DNA of 44,249 nt from an uncultured Porphyromonadaceae bacterium (GTDB taxonomy: Bacteria; Bacteroidota; Bacteroidia; Bacteroidales; UBA11471): positions 1 through 44,249 of the forward strand of contig UQOX01000022.1 in assembly GCA_900542765.1 (NCBI GenBank), read 5' to 3'. Position numbers and translations under genes: made by a program. Shown here piece after piece: positions 33,819 through 43,622 of this stretch (position 1 is the stretch's first letter; each line of letters begins with the position of its first letter). Under the pieces are notes generated by a model that ran no database searches, was not told the DNA's origin, and saw only the letters and a list, made by a program, of their open reading frames with translations.

Positions 33819-34979
33819 ATGGGAGGAGAATTTATCAGTTTTTTAGGGGAGAATATCCAAGAATTTCTCACCTATACGGGATTCGCCAACGTTTCGTGGG
33901 GGAATTTCGTCATGATTCTTGTCGGGTGTTTCTTCATCTACCTCGCCATAGCGAAAGAGTTCGAGCCGATGTTGCTGATACCCATAGGATTCGGTATTCT
34001 CATAGGAAACATACCTTTTAAAGATGCCGGCTTGCAACTGGGCATATACGAAGAAGGTTCGGTATTGAATATCCTCTATCAAGGTGTCGTGCAAGGTTGG
34101 TACCCGCCGCTCATCTTCCTCGGCATCGGTGCCATGACCGATTTTTCAGCATTGATTTCCAACCCGAAGTTGATGCTTATCGGAGCCGCCGCCCAATTCG
34201 GTATCTTCGGTGCCTATGCCATAGCATTGAGCATGGGGTTCGACCCGAGCCAAGCTGCGGCCATCGGTATCATCGGTGGCGCGGACGGCCCCACGGCCAT
34301 CTTCCTTTCTTCAAAGTTGGCACCCAATTTGATGGGGGCAATTGCCATTTCGGCATACTCATACATGGCATTGGTCCCCGTCATACAGCCGCCTATCATG
34401 CGTTTGCTGACCACCAAGAAAGAGCGCCTTATCCGCATGCGTTCACCCCGCGTCGTATCGCAGACCGAAAAGGTCATCTTCCCCATCGTGGGTCTGTTGC
34501 TCACCTGCTTCCTCGTGCCTTCGGGTCTTCCGCTGCTGGGTATGCTGTTCTTTGGCAACCTGCTTAAAGAAAGTGGCGTTACCCGCCGTTTGGCCGAGAC
34601 AGCCCGAGGCCCGCTTATCGACGTTATCACCATATTGTTGGGTGTTACCGTAGGAGCATCGACCCAAGCGTCACAATTCCTGACCGAAAATTCGGTGAAG
34701 ATATTTATTCTCGGTGCCATCTCGTTTATCATTGCCACGGCTGCCGGCGTGTTGTTTGTGAAATTCTTCAACCTATTCTTGAAGAAAGACAACAAAATCA
34801 ACCCGCTTATCGGAAACGCCGGTGTCTCGGCCGTACCCGACTCGGCACGTATTTCACAGATATTGGGACTGGAATATGACCCGTCAAATTACCTGCTCAT
34901 GCATGCCATGGGTCCGAACGTGGCAGGTGTTATCGGTTCGGCTGTTGCTGCCGGTATCCTGTTGGGATTCCTCGGATAA
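33819..34979 (+). CDS. mmdB: Methylmalonyl-CoA decarboxylase beta subunit (Na+ pump)
   Basis: Decarboxylates carboxybiotin and exports Na+ across the inner membrane. The 386-residue OadB/MmdB-type protein has about nine to eleven helices. It carries the conserved GIIGGADGPTAIFLSSKLAP, whose Asp is the key Na+/carboxybiotin residue in the family, together with AISAYSYMALVPVIQPP and a C-terminal MHAMGPNVAGVIGSAVAAG. It completes the complex with the upstream alpha, OadG-like and carrier genes. A strong terminator follows, so it is the last gene of the operon. The exported Na+ can be used by the NhaC antiporter encoded nearby. Confidence 0.95.
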   Translation: MGGEFISFLGENIQEFLTYTGFANVSWGNFVMILVGCFFIYLAIAKEFEPMLLIPIGFGILIGNIPFKDAGLQLGIYEEGSVLNILYQGVVQGWYPPLIFLGIGAMTDFSALISNPKLMLIGAAAQFGIFGAYAIALSMGFDPSQAAAIGIIGGADGPTAIFLSSKLAPNLMGAIAISAYSYMALVPVIQPPIMRLLTTKKERLIRMRSPRVVSQTEKVIFPIVGLLLTCFLVPSGLPLLGMLFFGNLLKESGVTRRLAETARGPLIDVITILLGVTVGASTQASQFLTENSVKIFILGAISFIIATAAGVLFVKFFNLFLKKDNKINPLIGNAGVSAVPDSARISQILGLEYDPSNYLLMHAMGPNVAGVIGSAVAAGILLGFLG

Positions 34980-35001
34980 TTCGCACAACACCGCTCTGCA
35001 T

Positions 35002-35040
35002 ATCGGGGCTCATGTCAATTGGCATGAGCCCCGATTTTTA
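35002..35040 (+). terminator. Terminator of the methylmalonyl-CoA decarboxylase operon
   Basis: A 13-bp perfect stem (ATCGGGGCTCATG and its complement) with an 8-nt loop and a T-run. Confidence 0.92.
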
Positions 35041-35333
35041 TTGCACGCCACACCAGGACGGTTTAGATTCCATCCAAAGAACCTGCAATGAGTGAATGCC
35101 GACACTTCATGCAACCGCAGGCAGGCTCTGCCGCGGCTATTATCAAATGAACGCCGTCGGTCTGACCAACCAGTCATCACCCGGCAATAGGGATTCCTGT
35201 GCCCTCTTGCACTCAAAAAAAAACGGACTGTTGCAGTTATAAAACAGAAATTGTTTCGGACAGGCTCAAAACCTGCAAAAAAAATATGTATAAACTATCT
35301 GCACAAGAAACTCATTTTATCGTTTATTATACC
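35041..35333. other. Intergenic stretch without recognisable content
   Basis: About 290 bp between the decarboxylase terminator and the GtrA promoter. I found no conserved frame, tRNA or strong hairpin; the short minus-strand frame at 35010-35216 overlaps the terminator and looks like chance. Confidence 0.5.
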
Positions 35334-35341
35334 TATCTTTG
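35334..35341 (+). promoter_or_regulatory. -7 promoter box of the second GtrA gene
   Basis: TATCTTTG matches the consensus, 20 bp before the ATG at 35362. It makes the longer start at 35251 and the ATG at 35347 unlikely. Confidence 0.55.
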
Positions 35342-35361
35342 CCGAAATGTTTCAAAACATT

Positions 35362-35799
35362 ATGTCAGAGAGTGCACCAAGGACAAAAAAAGAAGTTGTT
35401 CGTTTCTGCATCACAGGAACCATCGTTACAGCCATCTTATATGGTATATATTATGCCATGCTGTATCTCGATTTCAGTGTCGACCTCTCCTTCACCACGG
35501 GCTTTATCGTGAGTTTCGCCTGCAACTTTTTCCTAACCAACTACTACACGTTCAAGACGAGAGTCGATTTTGAGAACGGCATTCGTTTCTCGCTCTGCCA
35601 GGCAATCAATTTTCTCATGCAGTATGTCACGCTGAAAATTTTCGTGGCCATAGGCATTCCCGAAAAAGTAGCCCTTGTTCCCGTTTGGGCCATCATCTTT
35701 CCCATCAACTTCTGGCTCATGCGCACCGTATTGCGGTCGGACCGTTTCCGTATGCACCTGCACAAAGCGGCCAAGGAAGAACACGCCGGAACGATGTAA
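35362..35799 (+). CDS. GtrA family membrane protein
   Basis: A 145-residue protein with four hydrophobic helices and the GtrA pattern: EVVRFCITGTIVTAILYGIY, GFIVSFACNFFLTNYYTF after the second helix, and a final RTVLRSDRF basic segment. Members help transfer polyprenyl-linked sugars in the inner membrane, but no glycosyltransferase is adjacent, so its partner is unknown. It is monocistronic. Only 30 bp separate its stop from the stop of the converging PP2C-like gene, with no visible terminator, so the two transcripts probably overlap at their 3' ends. Confidence 0.87.
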   Translation: MSESAPRTKKEVVRFCITGTIVTAILYGIYYAMLYLDFSVDLSFTTGFIVSFACNFFLTNYYTFKTRVDFENGIRFSLCQAINFLMQYVTLKIFVAIGIPEKVALVPVWAIIFPINFWLMRTVLRSDRFRMHLHKAAKEEHAGTM

Positions 35800-35829
35800 A
35801 CATACGGTTCTCCCTTTTCCTCTTCCCCA

Positions 35830-36681
35830 TTAGACATCAGCCGCAGGCTCCCCAGAGACAAGGAGTCGCAAATAGGCACGGTCGTCGAACGAACATTGCT
35901 GCGCCCCCTTCCCCTTGGTCGACTTGTAACGACGAAAGCAGAAAGGGTCTTCGCGCAAGATGTCGTCGAGGTAACGTTCGGCCTCGGAGAGCGTCGGCAA
36001 CGGAAGCGGATAGCCATCGGTCGCCAAGACCAGCGACGTGACCGCCGGTATCCGATAGCAACGCACATCGGGAGCGTAAGGCGGGTATCCGTCGATGACG
36101 CCATAAGCCTCATTGTGCGAAGGATTGTTCTGCGCCCGGAGTTGACGGCGCAAATCGTCGGTAATCGCCATTCGCCCCACATCGTGCACGAGAAGGGCAT
36201 CGAGTTCTCCCCCACGGGCAAGATAACATTCGATGGCCGATGCCCGTTTCCCGGCCAATCTTGCATCGACCGATTTTTCATGCAAGTATGTTTTTTCTCC
36301 GATGCGCACCCGACAGTCGCCCACCGACCACACCTCTCGGCGCGCATCGCTATACACGGCAACCGACGCCGCCAACCGATACTCGGGCTCGGAAATTGTC
36401 TTTTGCAGGATTTGGCGGCTACGGTAAAACGACAGGAGACAGGCGTTGGCCCGGTCGACAAACTGCGACAGGGTTGCTTCGCGAGGCAACGATGCCACTA
36501 CGCCGACGAGCAATTCTGCGGCCCAACGCCCGGTTGTCTTGCCATCGAAGGCAAGCGGGGCCTTGCTGGTCGCGCCGTCGATGACCGCTGCAAAATCGGG
36601 GGTCACGACCAGAGCATCTTCACAGCGAGATGCATCGCCATATTTTCCCTCGACTCGACTTTCTATTACCGTAAATGCCAT
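35830..36681 (-). CDS. PP2C-like protein phosphatase
   Basis: A 283-residue soluble protein with the four acidic motifs of metal-dependent PP2C phosphatases in order: D35-G36 in AAVIDGATSK, G121-D122 in SVGDCRV, D222-G223 in LATDGYPLP, and D266-D267 in SFDDRAYL, with an upstream acidic ED at 21-22. The metal site is therefore complete. There is no signal peptide or membrane helix, so it acts in the cytosol, probably on phospho-Ser/Thr proteins. No kinase is adjacent. The proline-rich PLPLPT stretch after motif three is unusual. A -7 box lies just upstream. Confidence 0.8.
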   Translation of the reverse strand: MAFTVIESRVEGKYGDASRCEDALVVTPDFAAVIDGATSKAPLAFDGKTTGRWAAELLVGVVASLPREATLSQFVDRANACLLSFYRSRQILQKTISEPEYRLAASVAVYSDARREVWSVGDCRVRIGEKTYLHEKSVDARLAGKRASAIECYLARGGELDALLVHDVGRMAITDDLRRQLRAQNNPSHNEAYGVIDGYPPYAPDVRCYRIPAVTSLVLATDGYPLPLPTLSEAERYLDDILREDPFCFRRYKSTKGKGAQQCSFDDRAYLRLLVSGEPAADV

Positions 36682-36694
36682 ACCAAGACTCTAT

Positions 36695-36702
36695 CAAAAA
36701 TA
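36695..36702 (-). promoter_or_regulatory. -7 promoter box of the PP2C-like gene
   Basis: TATTTTTG on the reverse strand matches the consensus, only 14 bp before the start codon; no -33 TTG at the usual distance. Confidence 0.45.
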
Positions 36703-36764
36703 AGACGGTATATATCGGTTCTCTCTTCGTGATTCCCAAAGATAGGATTTTTGGGAAGAAATAA

Positions 36765-36797
36765 AAAGGGAAGCAAAAACAGATTTTGCTTCCCTTT
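36765..36797 (-). terminator. Terminator of the M16 peptidase gene
   Basis: A 14-bp perfect stem (AAAGGGAAGCAAAA and its complement) with a 5-nt loop; on the reverse strand it is followed by a T-run. It lies 24 bp after the peptidase stop. Confidence 0.9.
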
Positions 36798-36820
36798 GCT
36801 CATCGCAGGTGATGTACGGG

Positions 36821-39664
36821 TTATTTCACATCGGCTTTCTCTTGGGAAACGCCATAGCGAATCACCTTCATCATATTTTTCGAGGAAACGACCTTCTTGG
36901 CCATCTTCTGAACGTCTTTGGGCGTAACGGAGTTCAAGGTTTTGAGATAGTCGGTATAGAAATCGTCGTCATACATGTAATAATTGATCAGCGTCGTAGC
37001 CCAGTATTTGTTCTCCTTGATGCCGCTTTCATACTCTTTCAGCATATAGGACTTGATGTTGTCGAATATTTCGAGTGAAGGGCCTTCGTCGGCCACTTTC
37101 TTCAACTCGACGATGGTGCGGTCGGCCAGCGAAGCCGCCTGCTCGGGGTTGGTATCGAAGCCTATCAAATAGGAGAATCCGCTTTGAGGCATGCGGGTAA
37201 TGCTGCCCGATGTCGAAACGCCATAGGTTCCGCCCTCCTCTTCACGAATGGTCTCGGTGTAGACGGTACGCATTACCTGCGACAACATCGACATGACAAT
37301 AGCATTTTTGAGGTTGTATTTTTCTTTTCCCGAATAGGTGATGTAAACCATGGTCTTGGGTGTCTCCATCGGCTGGTCGAAGATAGACTCGCGATAGCCG
37401 GTACGTTGTTTGGGCATCACCTTGATGTTGGCCTTTTCATGTTTGCCCGTCGAAGGCAGAGCCCCGATATATTGCTCGATGAGCGGTTTGGCGGCCTCCT
37501 TGTCGATGTTTCCGACAAAGATGAATACGAAGTCGGTGGCATTGTTCACACGCTCGGTATAGAGTTCGAGAGCCCGCTGATAATCGACTTTGTCGAGATC
37601 GGCCTGCGTAAAGCGGCGAGCACGCTCGTGGTTGCCATAGGTAAGGTATGTTACGGTATCGGTGATGGGACGCATGGGATCGGCCTCGGAAAGTTTGAGG
37701 GAGTTGGCCATACGGTCTTTCCAGGCAATGTAACGGGCGCTGTCGACACGGGTGGTGGTAAAGCGCAAGTAGGTCAACTTCAACATGGTCTCAAAATCTT
37801 TTATGGTACTGCTACCGGCAACGGTCTCGATATAGGTCGACACATTGGCCGAGACACTGGCCTGAATGCCGCTGAGCTGCTTGGAGAGCTCCATCATGCT
37901 GAAATCGCCCATACCTCCCATGGAGATGAGAGAATTCATGACATAGTAATTGGGACGGTCTTTCACGTCGAAGAGGGTCGTACCACCATGACTGACGGCA
38001 TACATCTTTATCTCATCGGCTTTGAAATCGGTCGTCTTGATAACCACCTTTGCCCCATTGGAGAGCTCATACTCGGTAGCATCGAAGAGTTTATTTTCTT
38101 TGGTCTTCACAATGCGGCCTTTCTCAGGCATTGAAGAGATGAGTTCACGTTGCTCGTGCTCATCCTTGTAAGGCTCGGTTTCTGCTTTGCAATCTTCGAA
38201 GAAAGCATTCAGGAGTTCCTCTTCGGAGGGAATGACGCTGTTCTCGTTTTCATCGCTCATGAGCACGATGGAGAGATTTTTGAAATCGGACGGGAAAAAG
38301 CTGCGGAAAGTCGTATCGACATCTTGCAGGGAGATACCGGGAAGCAGGCTTCCGTAAAGTTCATAGGCATACTCTTCTGAGAATTGGGGTTCTTGCTGCA
38401 AGAAGTGGGCAAGCGCCTTGTCGACAAAAGCGGAGTTTTTCTGTGTGGCACGTTCGTTATACGATTTACTCATATAGGATTGCATCTCGGCTACGGCACG
38501 GTTGAGTTCCGACTGGGTGAATCCGTGGTCATAAGCCTGCTTGGCCATGCCTACTACTCCGTCGAGAGCCTGACGCCATTGTGCGGTCTTGAATATGGCG
38601 ATGAGCGTATAAGCCTTGCGGGTGGGCGAATAGTAATAGTCACCATAAGAGCCACCGGCCAAGATGAACGGCGGGTTTTCGAGTTGCGCCAGTTCGCTGC
38701 AACGGGTGCTGATCATCATGGAAATGAGAGAGCGGACCAAATCTTGACGGGCTCCTTCGACGGTCATCTTATTGGCATCGACACCCTCGGGTTGCTTGAA
38801 GGCGATGCGCAGGGTGTTGGTAAGAGATTCCTTGTCCGAAACGACCGAAACGATGGGCTGGTCATTGTCGGGCACTTGCACATATTCTCTCTTGGCGGCA
38901 TTCACCGGAGCGGGAACATCTTTCCACAACTCTTTGATTTTGGTCTCTACCTTGTCGACATCGATGTCTCCCACAACAATAATACCTTGCAAATCGGGAC
39001 GGTACCACTTGTGATAGTAGTCACGAATGGCCTGGTAAGGGAAATTATCGACCACCTCCATCAAACCGATGGGCATGCGATAGGCATAACGGTTGCTGTC
39101 GGGGTAGATGGCCGGCAATACGGCTTCGAGCATACGCAAATTGGCAGAACTTCTCGTGCGCCACTCTTCGTGAATGACCTTGCGTTCGGCATCGATTTCA
39201 TCGTCTTCGAGCAGAATTCCCGATGCCCAGTCGTGCAGAATGAGCAAGCAGGAGTCTACCAACCCTTCGCGTGCAGGCACATCGGAGATGTTGTAGACCG
39301 TCTCGTCGATAGAGGTATAGGCATTGAGGTTGGCGCCGAACTTCACGCCATTGTTTTCGAGATAGTTGATGATATTTTTCCCGGGGAAATGGGTCGTACC
39401 GTTGAAGGCCATGTGTTCGAGGAAGTGGGCCAAGCCGCGCTGATGCTCCTCTTCGAGAATAGAACCTACACGCTGCGCAATGTAGAACTCAACCCGGTTC
39501 TCGGGCAGTTCGTTATGGCAGATATAGTAAGTAAGACCATTGTCGAGCTTTCCCATACGGATAGCCGGGTCAAGAGTTTCTTTGAGCGGTTGCTGGGCCG
39601 AGAGCACGGCAGGAGCCAGCAGAGCTGCTGCAAAGAAGAGCTTTTTCATGAAATTCTTCATCAT
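36821..39664 (-). CDS. Two-domain M16 family zinc peptidase (pitrilysin/insulinase type)
   Basis: A 947-residue exported protease. After a signal peptide (cleavage probably near LSAQ, residue 24) the first M16 domain has the inverted zinc motif H80-F-L-E83-H84 and the distal Glu in KVIHEEWRTR. The second half (about 520-930) repeats the M16 fold without the zinc motif, as is normal for the closed two-domain form, which degrades peptides in a clam-shell chamber. It is probably periplasmic. The frame starts MMKNFMKKLFF; an ATG at 39649 (MKKLFFAAALL) would also give a good signal peptide. It is monocistronic, with a promoter box upstream and a strong terminator. Confidence 0.94.
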   Translation of the reverse strand: MMKNFMKKLFFAAALLAPAVLSAQQPLKETLDPAIRMGKLDNGLTYYICHNELPENRVEFYIAQRVGSILEEEHQRGLAHFLEHMAFNGTTHFPGKNIINYLENNGVKFGANLNAYTSIDETVYNISDVPAREGLVDSCLLILHDWASGILLEDDEIDAERKVIHEEWRTRSSANLRMLEAVLPAIYPDSNRYAYRMPIGLMEVVDNFPYQAIRDYYHKWYRPDLQGIIVVGDIDVDKVETKIKELWKDVPAPVNAAKREYVQVPDNDQPIVSVVSDKESLTNTLRIAFKQPEGVDANKMTVEGARQDLVRSLISMMISTRCSELAQLENPPFILAGGSYGDYYYSPTRKAYTLIAIFKTAQWRQALDGVVGMAKQAYDHGFTQSELNRAVAEMQSYMSKSYNERATQKNSAFVDKALAHFLQQEPQFSEEYAYELYGSLLPGISLQDVDTTFRSFFPSDFKNLSIVLMSDENENSVIPSEEELLNAFFEDCKAETEPYKDEHEQRELISSMPEKGRIVKTKENKLFDATEYELSNGAKVVIKTTDFKADEIKMYAVSHGGTTLFDVKDRPNYYVMNSLISMGGMGDFSMMELSKQLSGIQASVSANVSTYIETVAGSSTIKDFETMLKLTYLRFTTTRVDSARYIAWKDRMANSLKLSEADPMRPITDTVTYLTYGNHERARRFTQADLDKVDYQRALELYTERVNNATDFVFIFVGNIDKEAAKPLIEQYIGALPSTGKHEKANIKVMPKQRTGYRESIFDQPMETPKTMVYITYSGKEKYNLKNAIVMSMLSQVMRTVYTETIREEEGGTYGVSTSGSITRMPQSGFSYLIGFDTNPEQAASLADRTIVELKKVADEGPSLEIFDNIKSYMLKEYESGIKENKYWATTLINYYMYDDDFYTDYLKTLNSVTPKDVQKMAKKVVSSKNMMKVIRYGVSQEKADVK

Positions 39665-39771
39665 ATCGGTTTATTTTTAATGGTTTGTTTTTCGTATCTC
39701 GTTTATAAAAAAATACTCAAAAAGAGGAAGATACGAGAGATAAATCTCTGTATGCTCCCTCTTTTTGTGCT

Positions 39772-39779
39772 CAAAGATA
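39772..39779 (-). promoter_or_regulatory. -7 promoter box of the M16 peptidase gene
   Basis: TATCTTTG on the reverse strand, giving a leader of about 100 nt that contains a small AGAGA/TCTCT hairpin. No -33 TTG at the exact spacing. Confidence 0.5.
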
Positions 39780-39809
39780 CGAATATCGCATTAAATTTAA
39801 CAGTGCATC

Positions 39810-39841
39810 ACGATAAGAGTTGTTAAAAAAACAATTATCGT
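39810..39841 (-). terminator. Hairpin overlapping the stop of the DUF4450-type gene
   Basis: ACGATAA/TTATCGT with an inner TTGTT/AACAA helix and a 3-nt bulge; the T-run is in the loop rather than after the stem, so termination may be weak. It separates this gene from the peptidase promoter. Confidence 0.5.
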
Positions 39842-42800
39842 TCGAGCGTAACAGCCATGAGCCCTATCACCACTTCGGTCGACACGGCCGAGAGCGTCAG
39901 GCTTTGCAACGTGCGGGTGGCATCGAGCGGCAAATCGAGTATCACGGCAGCTCCACCGGGAATGTTACGGCCATCGGCGCCCCGGAATTTGAGGAGAGAC
40001 TCCACATCGCGGGTAATGATTCCGCTCTTCAAGAGGACGCGGTAGGGTCGCGGTGCCTGGAGACGGAACGCCTGGCCGTCGACATAGAAGTCCTGGTCGA
40101 TGGGGCACCAGGTCTCGGGATTGATGAGCGGTAGGGTCGAAGTCGTACCGTCGGTATAAGTAACCGTTACCAGCCCGTTGGTCATGTGGCACTGCATGTG
40201 GTTGGTCGAACCGGCCATGAGCAGGTAGGCCCGGGAGGCTTTTCCCGAAAGGGGCACGCTTACCGAGTCGGGATAATTGTCCCAACGCGTGGTAAAGATG
40301 ATATTGCGGGCCGTGGTGTCCTGTTTCACACGGAAGGGAACTCCCATCGGGGTATCGAGCACATCGCCCGAGGCGACACGGCACAATCCGCTGTCATCGA
40401 TTTCGGCAAAGGCGTTGGGGTGACACCACTCTCCGATACCTTGTGCCGGTACTTGCAACGTCGTGTAGGGTGAACGCGGCGACATGTAGCGGTTTTTGAA
40501 AATATCGGTCACCCGGGCATTCATGCTACTGTCGAGGTCGACCGTCTCATAACGCAACGTGTTGGAATTTTTCACCTCCCAGTTGATGCAGTTGAAACGG
40601 GCCATCTCCTGATTTTTAGCATCGTAGGCTATCAGGGTGTTGCTGCCCGGTTCGGCACACGAGGCCGGGACAAGTACCTCGGCCGACACGCCGTGGGCGG
40701 GGATTTCGACCACCTGCTCATACTCATGACGTCCGGGATTGACAAGGCATCTCAGCGCGAGAGGTTTATCGGTGTGGTTGGCCAAGGCGAAAGAGAGAGC
40801 ATATCCCTCGGTCGTCGAAGAAGCCAGCGTCACCGGCTGTGTCACGGTAACGGGAACCGGTTGCCACCACGCCATATCGCCCTGAACCAATTTGAGGAAA
40901 AGGGTGCGTTCGCCCAAATTCTCACGGATAACGGCCGAAAGGGAATGAGCTTCCCACTGGGTTTGGGAAAGGAGCTTCTGCTCATCGCGCACCTCCATGA
41001 GCCGTGCGCTCAATGGCAAGGAGAGCTTCCATCGCGAGCCAACGACAGCCAAGGTGTCATACTCGGGCTGAGACAGGGGTTTGCCGGCCCAAACGATTTC
41101 GATTTTATTCGACGGTGCCGGTTGGGCAACAATCTCGATTTGAGGCACACCCACACTGTTCTCTTTCAGCGACCAGGAGGTTTTCTTGCCGTTGACCTTC
41201 ACCGACTCGATTTTATCGCGTCGGGCCTTTATTTGCAAAGACAATGTGGCAGGACGCTCGAAGCGGAGTTGTACTTTATAGGTATCCTTGTTGCCTTTTC
41301 GTTTGAAGTCATAGGTAATATCGGAGGTTTCGAACGAAGCCGATTCCCATTCCGAGGGGAATCCGGGACGCAACACGACCCGATCGTTCATCATGTCGGG
41401 GAGGATTCCGAAAAGACCTTGCACAAGAGCCCGCGATGCGACACCCACCGGGTCGCCGAAGTCACGGTAACACTCTCCGCGAGCCGCATCATAGGTACTT
41501 ATCTGACCGAAGTTTCCGGGACTACCACCAAGATACATGCCATCGAGAATCGAGCTCTTGAAGAGATGGAATGCTTCGTCGCTGCGGCCGCTCTGCCAGT
41601 AAGCCAAAGCGGTGTGCATCACCTCGGCAAAAGCCACATTGTTGATCGACCACATATAGGGCAGCCAGGTTGTCGTGGCTATCGTCGCATAATCGTCCCG
41701 GTCGAGCCCCTCGGCGATAACCGGGACATGAGGAATCTCGGTATCGACATAACGGGTGGCCTGCCACGACTGGAAGTCGTCATGAATCTCAGAGTCGATG
41801 GCATGGTACACCGTCCACACGCCGGCATCGGGGTGCACCCGCTTCAATCCCATGAAATCCTTGTACTCGGCCCAATGCCCCTTGTCGGCAAGCCACAGGT
41901 TGTTGTTGATGGCTTGGAGTATCTTCTCGGCTTCCTGGCGATAAGGAGCAGGGTCCTCTCCTATCTTTTCGGCAATCTCGGCAGCCATTTTATTGGCGCG
42001 GTAATTGTAGGCCGACGAATGGGTGACACCGCCGCTGTTGTATTGGAGCGCGTCGCTGGCCCATATGCAGCAATAGGCATCATAGAGGCCGTCGTCGTTG
42101 GGGTCGAAATTACGTTTCTCCCAAGCGAGATGAGCCGTCAACACCGGCCACATGCGACGCACATAGTCCATGTCGCCCGTCCAGTTGAAGTGCCACAGGA
42201 GTTCGTCGATGTAGCAAAGGTTCATGTCATAATGGTGCATGACGTTCTTGCGGTTGGGATAGCGGGAGATGTAACCGTTGCTATACATGGGGGTTCCCCA
42301 CTTCTTCAACGAACGGGCCAAGTTGAGGGCACTGTCTTGTGCCGGGTGCGGCAAGACCGGCTCTACATCGGTCACTTGCGAAGCCGCATACCCGTCGAAG
42401 TGTTCACGGGCGCGGTCATGACGACCGATGGCATCGCCCGTATAAGCGGCGCGCCAACCGTTGAGCGGCATGCGCCAACCAATGGCGCCATGCATCCACA
42501 CCTTGTATGACGAATCCCAAATACCGTCGGCGGCCAGGCTCAATGCCGGCCCAAGGGTGTTGAAATAGGGGTCGGGGGTGGTTATTTTCACCGTCGAAGC
42601 GACTTCGGCACGGCTCTTGTCGGCACGGTCGTAACATGCCGCCAAGTCGTCATAGCTCCATGACGAAGGTGCGGTCTCGGGATTGTATATCGCTATGTAG
42701 GCCGGTTTCTTGCCCAAGGCAACGGTTCCCGACACGACGGGATATTTATCGGAAGCAGGAGCTTGCCGCAATGCCAGCGGAGTGGTGCGAGCCGTGGCAT

Positions 42801-43548
42801 CGCCCACCAACAGAGAGGCTCCGTCGGGGACAAGTGCCGTAAGGTGACACACGGGATTCTTGCCGGTCTCGGGATTCTTGCCGGCCAGGAACTCCTGTAT
42901 CGTCTCGCGCGAGGTTCCATACCAAATATCGAATCCGTCTTGACGCAGGCGGTAAACGTTATTGGTGCAATAGTCGGCTTTGAGGTCGAAACAATCGGGG
43001 GCATCGACTCCCATGTCACCTTCGCGGCTGAACCGTTTGTTGGTGGCTCCGCCATAGAGCCAGACGAGTTGTGTTCCCGACGGGAGCTTGCGGCCTTCGA
43101 CTTGGAGCATCATGCCGTCGGCCTCATACATGGCCAACGCCGTAATCACGAGCGAACCATTTTCCAAAAGCGGGTCGGTAATGGTGTAGATGCGACGTCC
43201 CGCACTGTAACGAGCCTCGATGCGCTCGGCGTTGTTGAGCCACAGGCTTTTCTCGCCTACGATAACTCCGAGAGAGAGGTTTCCGCCCATGCGGGGCATG
43301 TAAAGGGCAAACTCGGGCACGTCGCTTGTTTCGAGGCGGAAGCCGGTATTGGAACCATACAGTGCCCGCGTAAACTTGCGATTGCCGTTGACGATGACAA
43401 AATCTTCCCCATCGGGCTGATAACGCAACGTGCGGCTTTGGCCGGGAGCGGTGCGCTTCGAGTCGGAAGAAGTGAAGAGCTGTGCCTGTGCGGGAACAAG
43501 GCAGGCGGCAGCCAACAGCGCCGAAAAGAATAAACGAGATATACGCAT
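39835..43548 (-). CDS. DUF4450-type exported glycosidase-like protein
   Basis: A 1237-residue exported protein with signal peptide (1-23, ending PAQAQ). The N-terminal part (about 30-330; DFVIVNGNRKFTRALYGSN, GFRLETSDVPEFALYMP) resembles DUF4450. The central part (about 350-760) looks like an (alpha/alpha)6 barrel of the kind in glycoside hydrolases: WMHGAIGWRMPLNGWRA, YISRYPNRKNVMHHYDMN, WHFNWTGDMDYVRRMWP and NPNDDGLYDAYCCIWASD carry acidic residues that could be catalytic. Beta-rich domains follow to the C-terminus. The SusD-like gene immediately upstream places it in a polysaccharide-utilisation locus; a plant cell-wall substrate is plausible but not shown. An intrinsic terminator lies between the two genes. 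I cannot name a numbered GH family. Confidence 0.75.
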   Translation of the reverse strand: MRISRLFFSALLAAACLVPAQAQLFTSSDSKRTAPGQSRTLRYQPDGEDFVIVNGNRKFTRALYGSNTGFRLETSDVPEFALYMPRMGGNLSLGVIVGEKSLWLNNAERIEARYSAGRRIYTITDPLLENGSLVITALAMYEADGMMLQVEGRKLPSGTQLVWLYGGATNKRFSREGDMGVDAPDCFDLKADYCTNNVYRLRQDGFDIWYGTSRETIQEFLAGKNPETGKNPVCHLTALVPDGASLLVGDATARTTPLALRQAPASDKYPVVSGTVALGKKPAYIAIYNPETAPSSWSYDDLAACYDRADKSRAEVASTVKITTPDPYFNTLGPALSLAADGIWDSSYKVWMHGAIGWRMPLNGWRAAYTGDAIGRHDRAREHFDGYAASQVTDVEPVLPHPAQDSALNLARSLKKWGTPMYSNGYISRYPNRKNVMHHYDMNLCYIDELLWHFNWTGDMDYVRRMWPVLTAHLAWEKRNFDPNDDGLYDAYCCIWASDALQYNSGGVTHSSAYNYRANKMAAEIAEKIGEDPAPYRQEAEKILQAINNNLWLADKGHWAEYKDFMGLKRVHPDAGVWTVYHAIDSEIHDDFQSWQATRYVDTEIPHVPVIAEGLDRDDYATIATTTWLPYMWSINNVAFAEVMHTALAYWQSGRSDEAFHLFKSSILDGMYLGGSPGNFGQISTYDAARGECYRDFGDPVGVASRALVQGLFGILPDMMNDRVVLRPGFPSEWESASFETSDITYDFKRKGNKDTYKVQLRFERPATLSLQIKARRDKIESVKVNGKKTSWSLKENSVGVPQIEIVAQPAPSNKIEIVWAGKPLSQPEYDTLAVVGSRWKLSLPLSARLMEVRDEQKLLSQTQWEAHSLSAVIRENLGERTLFLKLVQGDMAWWQPVPVTVTQPVTLASSTTEGYALSFALANHTDKPLALRCLVNPGRHEYEQVVEIPAHGVSAEVLVPASCAEPGSNTLIAYDAKNQEMARFNCINWEVKNSNTLRYETVDLDSSMNARVTDIFKNRYMSPRSPYTTLQVPAQGIGEWCHPNAFAEIDDSGLCRVASGDVLDTPMGVPFRVKQDTTARNIIFTTRWDNYPDSVSVPLSGKASRAYLLMAGSTNHMQCHMTNGLVTVTYTDGTTSTLPLINPETWCPIDQDFYVDGQAFRLQAPRPYRVLLKSGIITRDVESLLKFRGADGRNIPGGAAVILDLPLDATRTLQSLTLSAVSTEVVIGLMAVTLER

Positions 43549-43576
43549 AATGTCAAAAAAAGTTTATTGGGATTTC

Positions 43577-43622
43577 AAAAAAACACAAGTGACCGAAGCA
43601 GGGGATGCCTGTTTCGGTCACT
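43577..43622 (-). terminator. Terminator between the SusD-like and DUF4450-type genes
   Basis: A 15-bp stem (AGTGACCGAAACAGG against CCTGCTTCGGTCACT, one G-T pair) with a short loop, then on the reverse strand TGTG followed by seven T. It lies 25 bp after the SusD-like stop. Confidence 0.85.
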
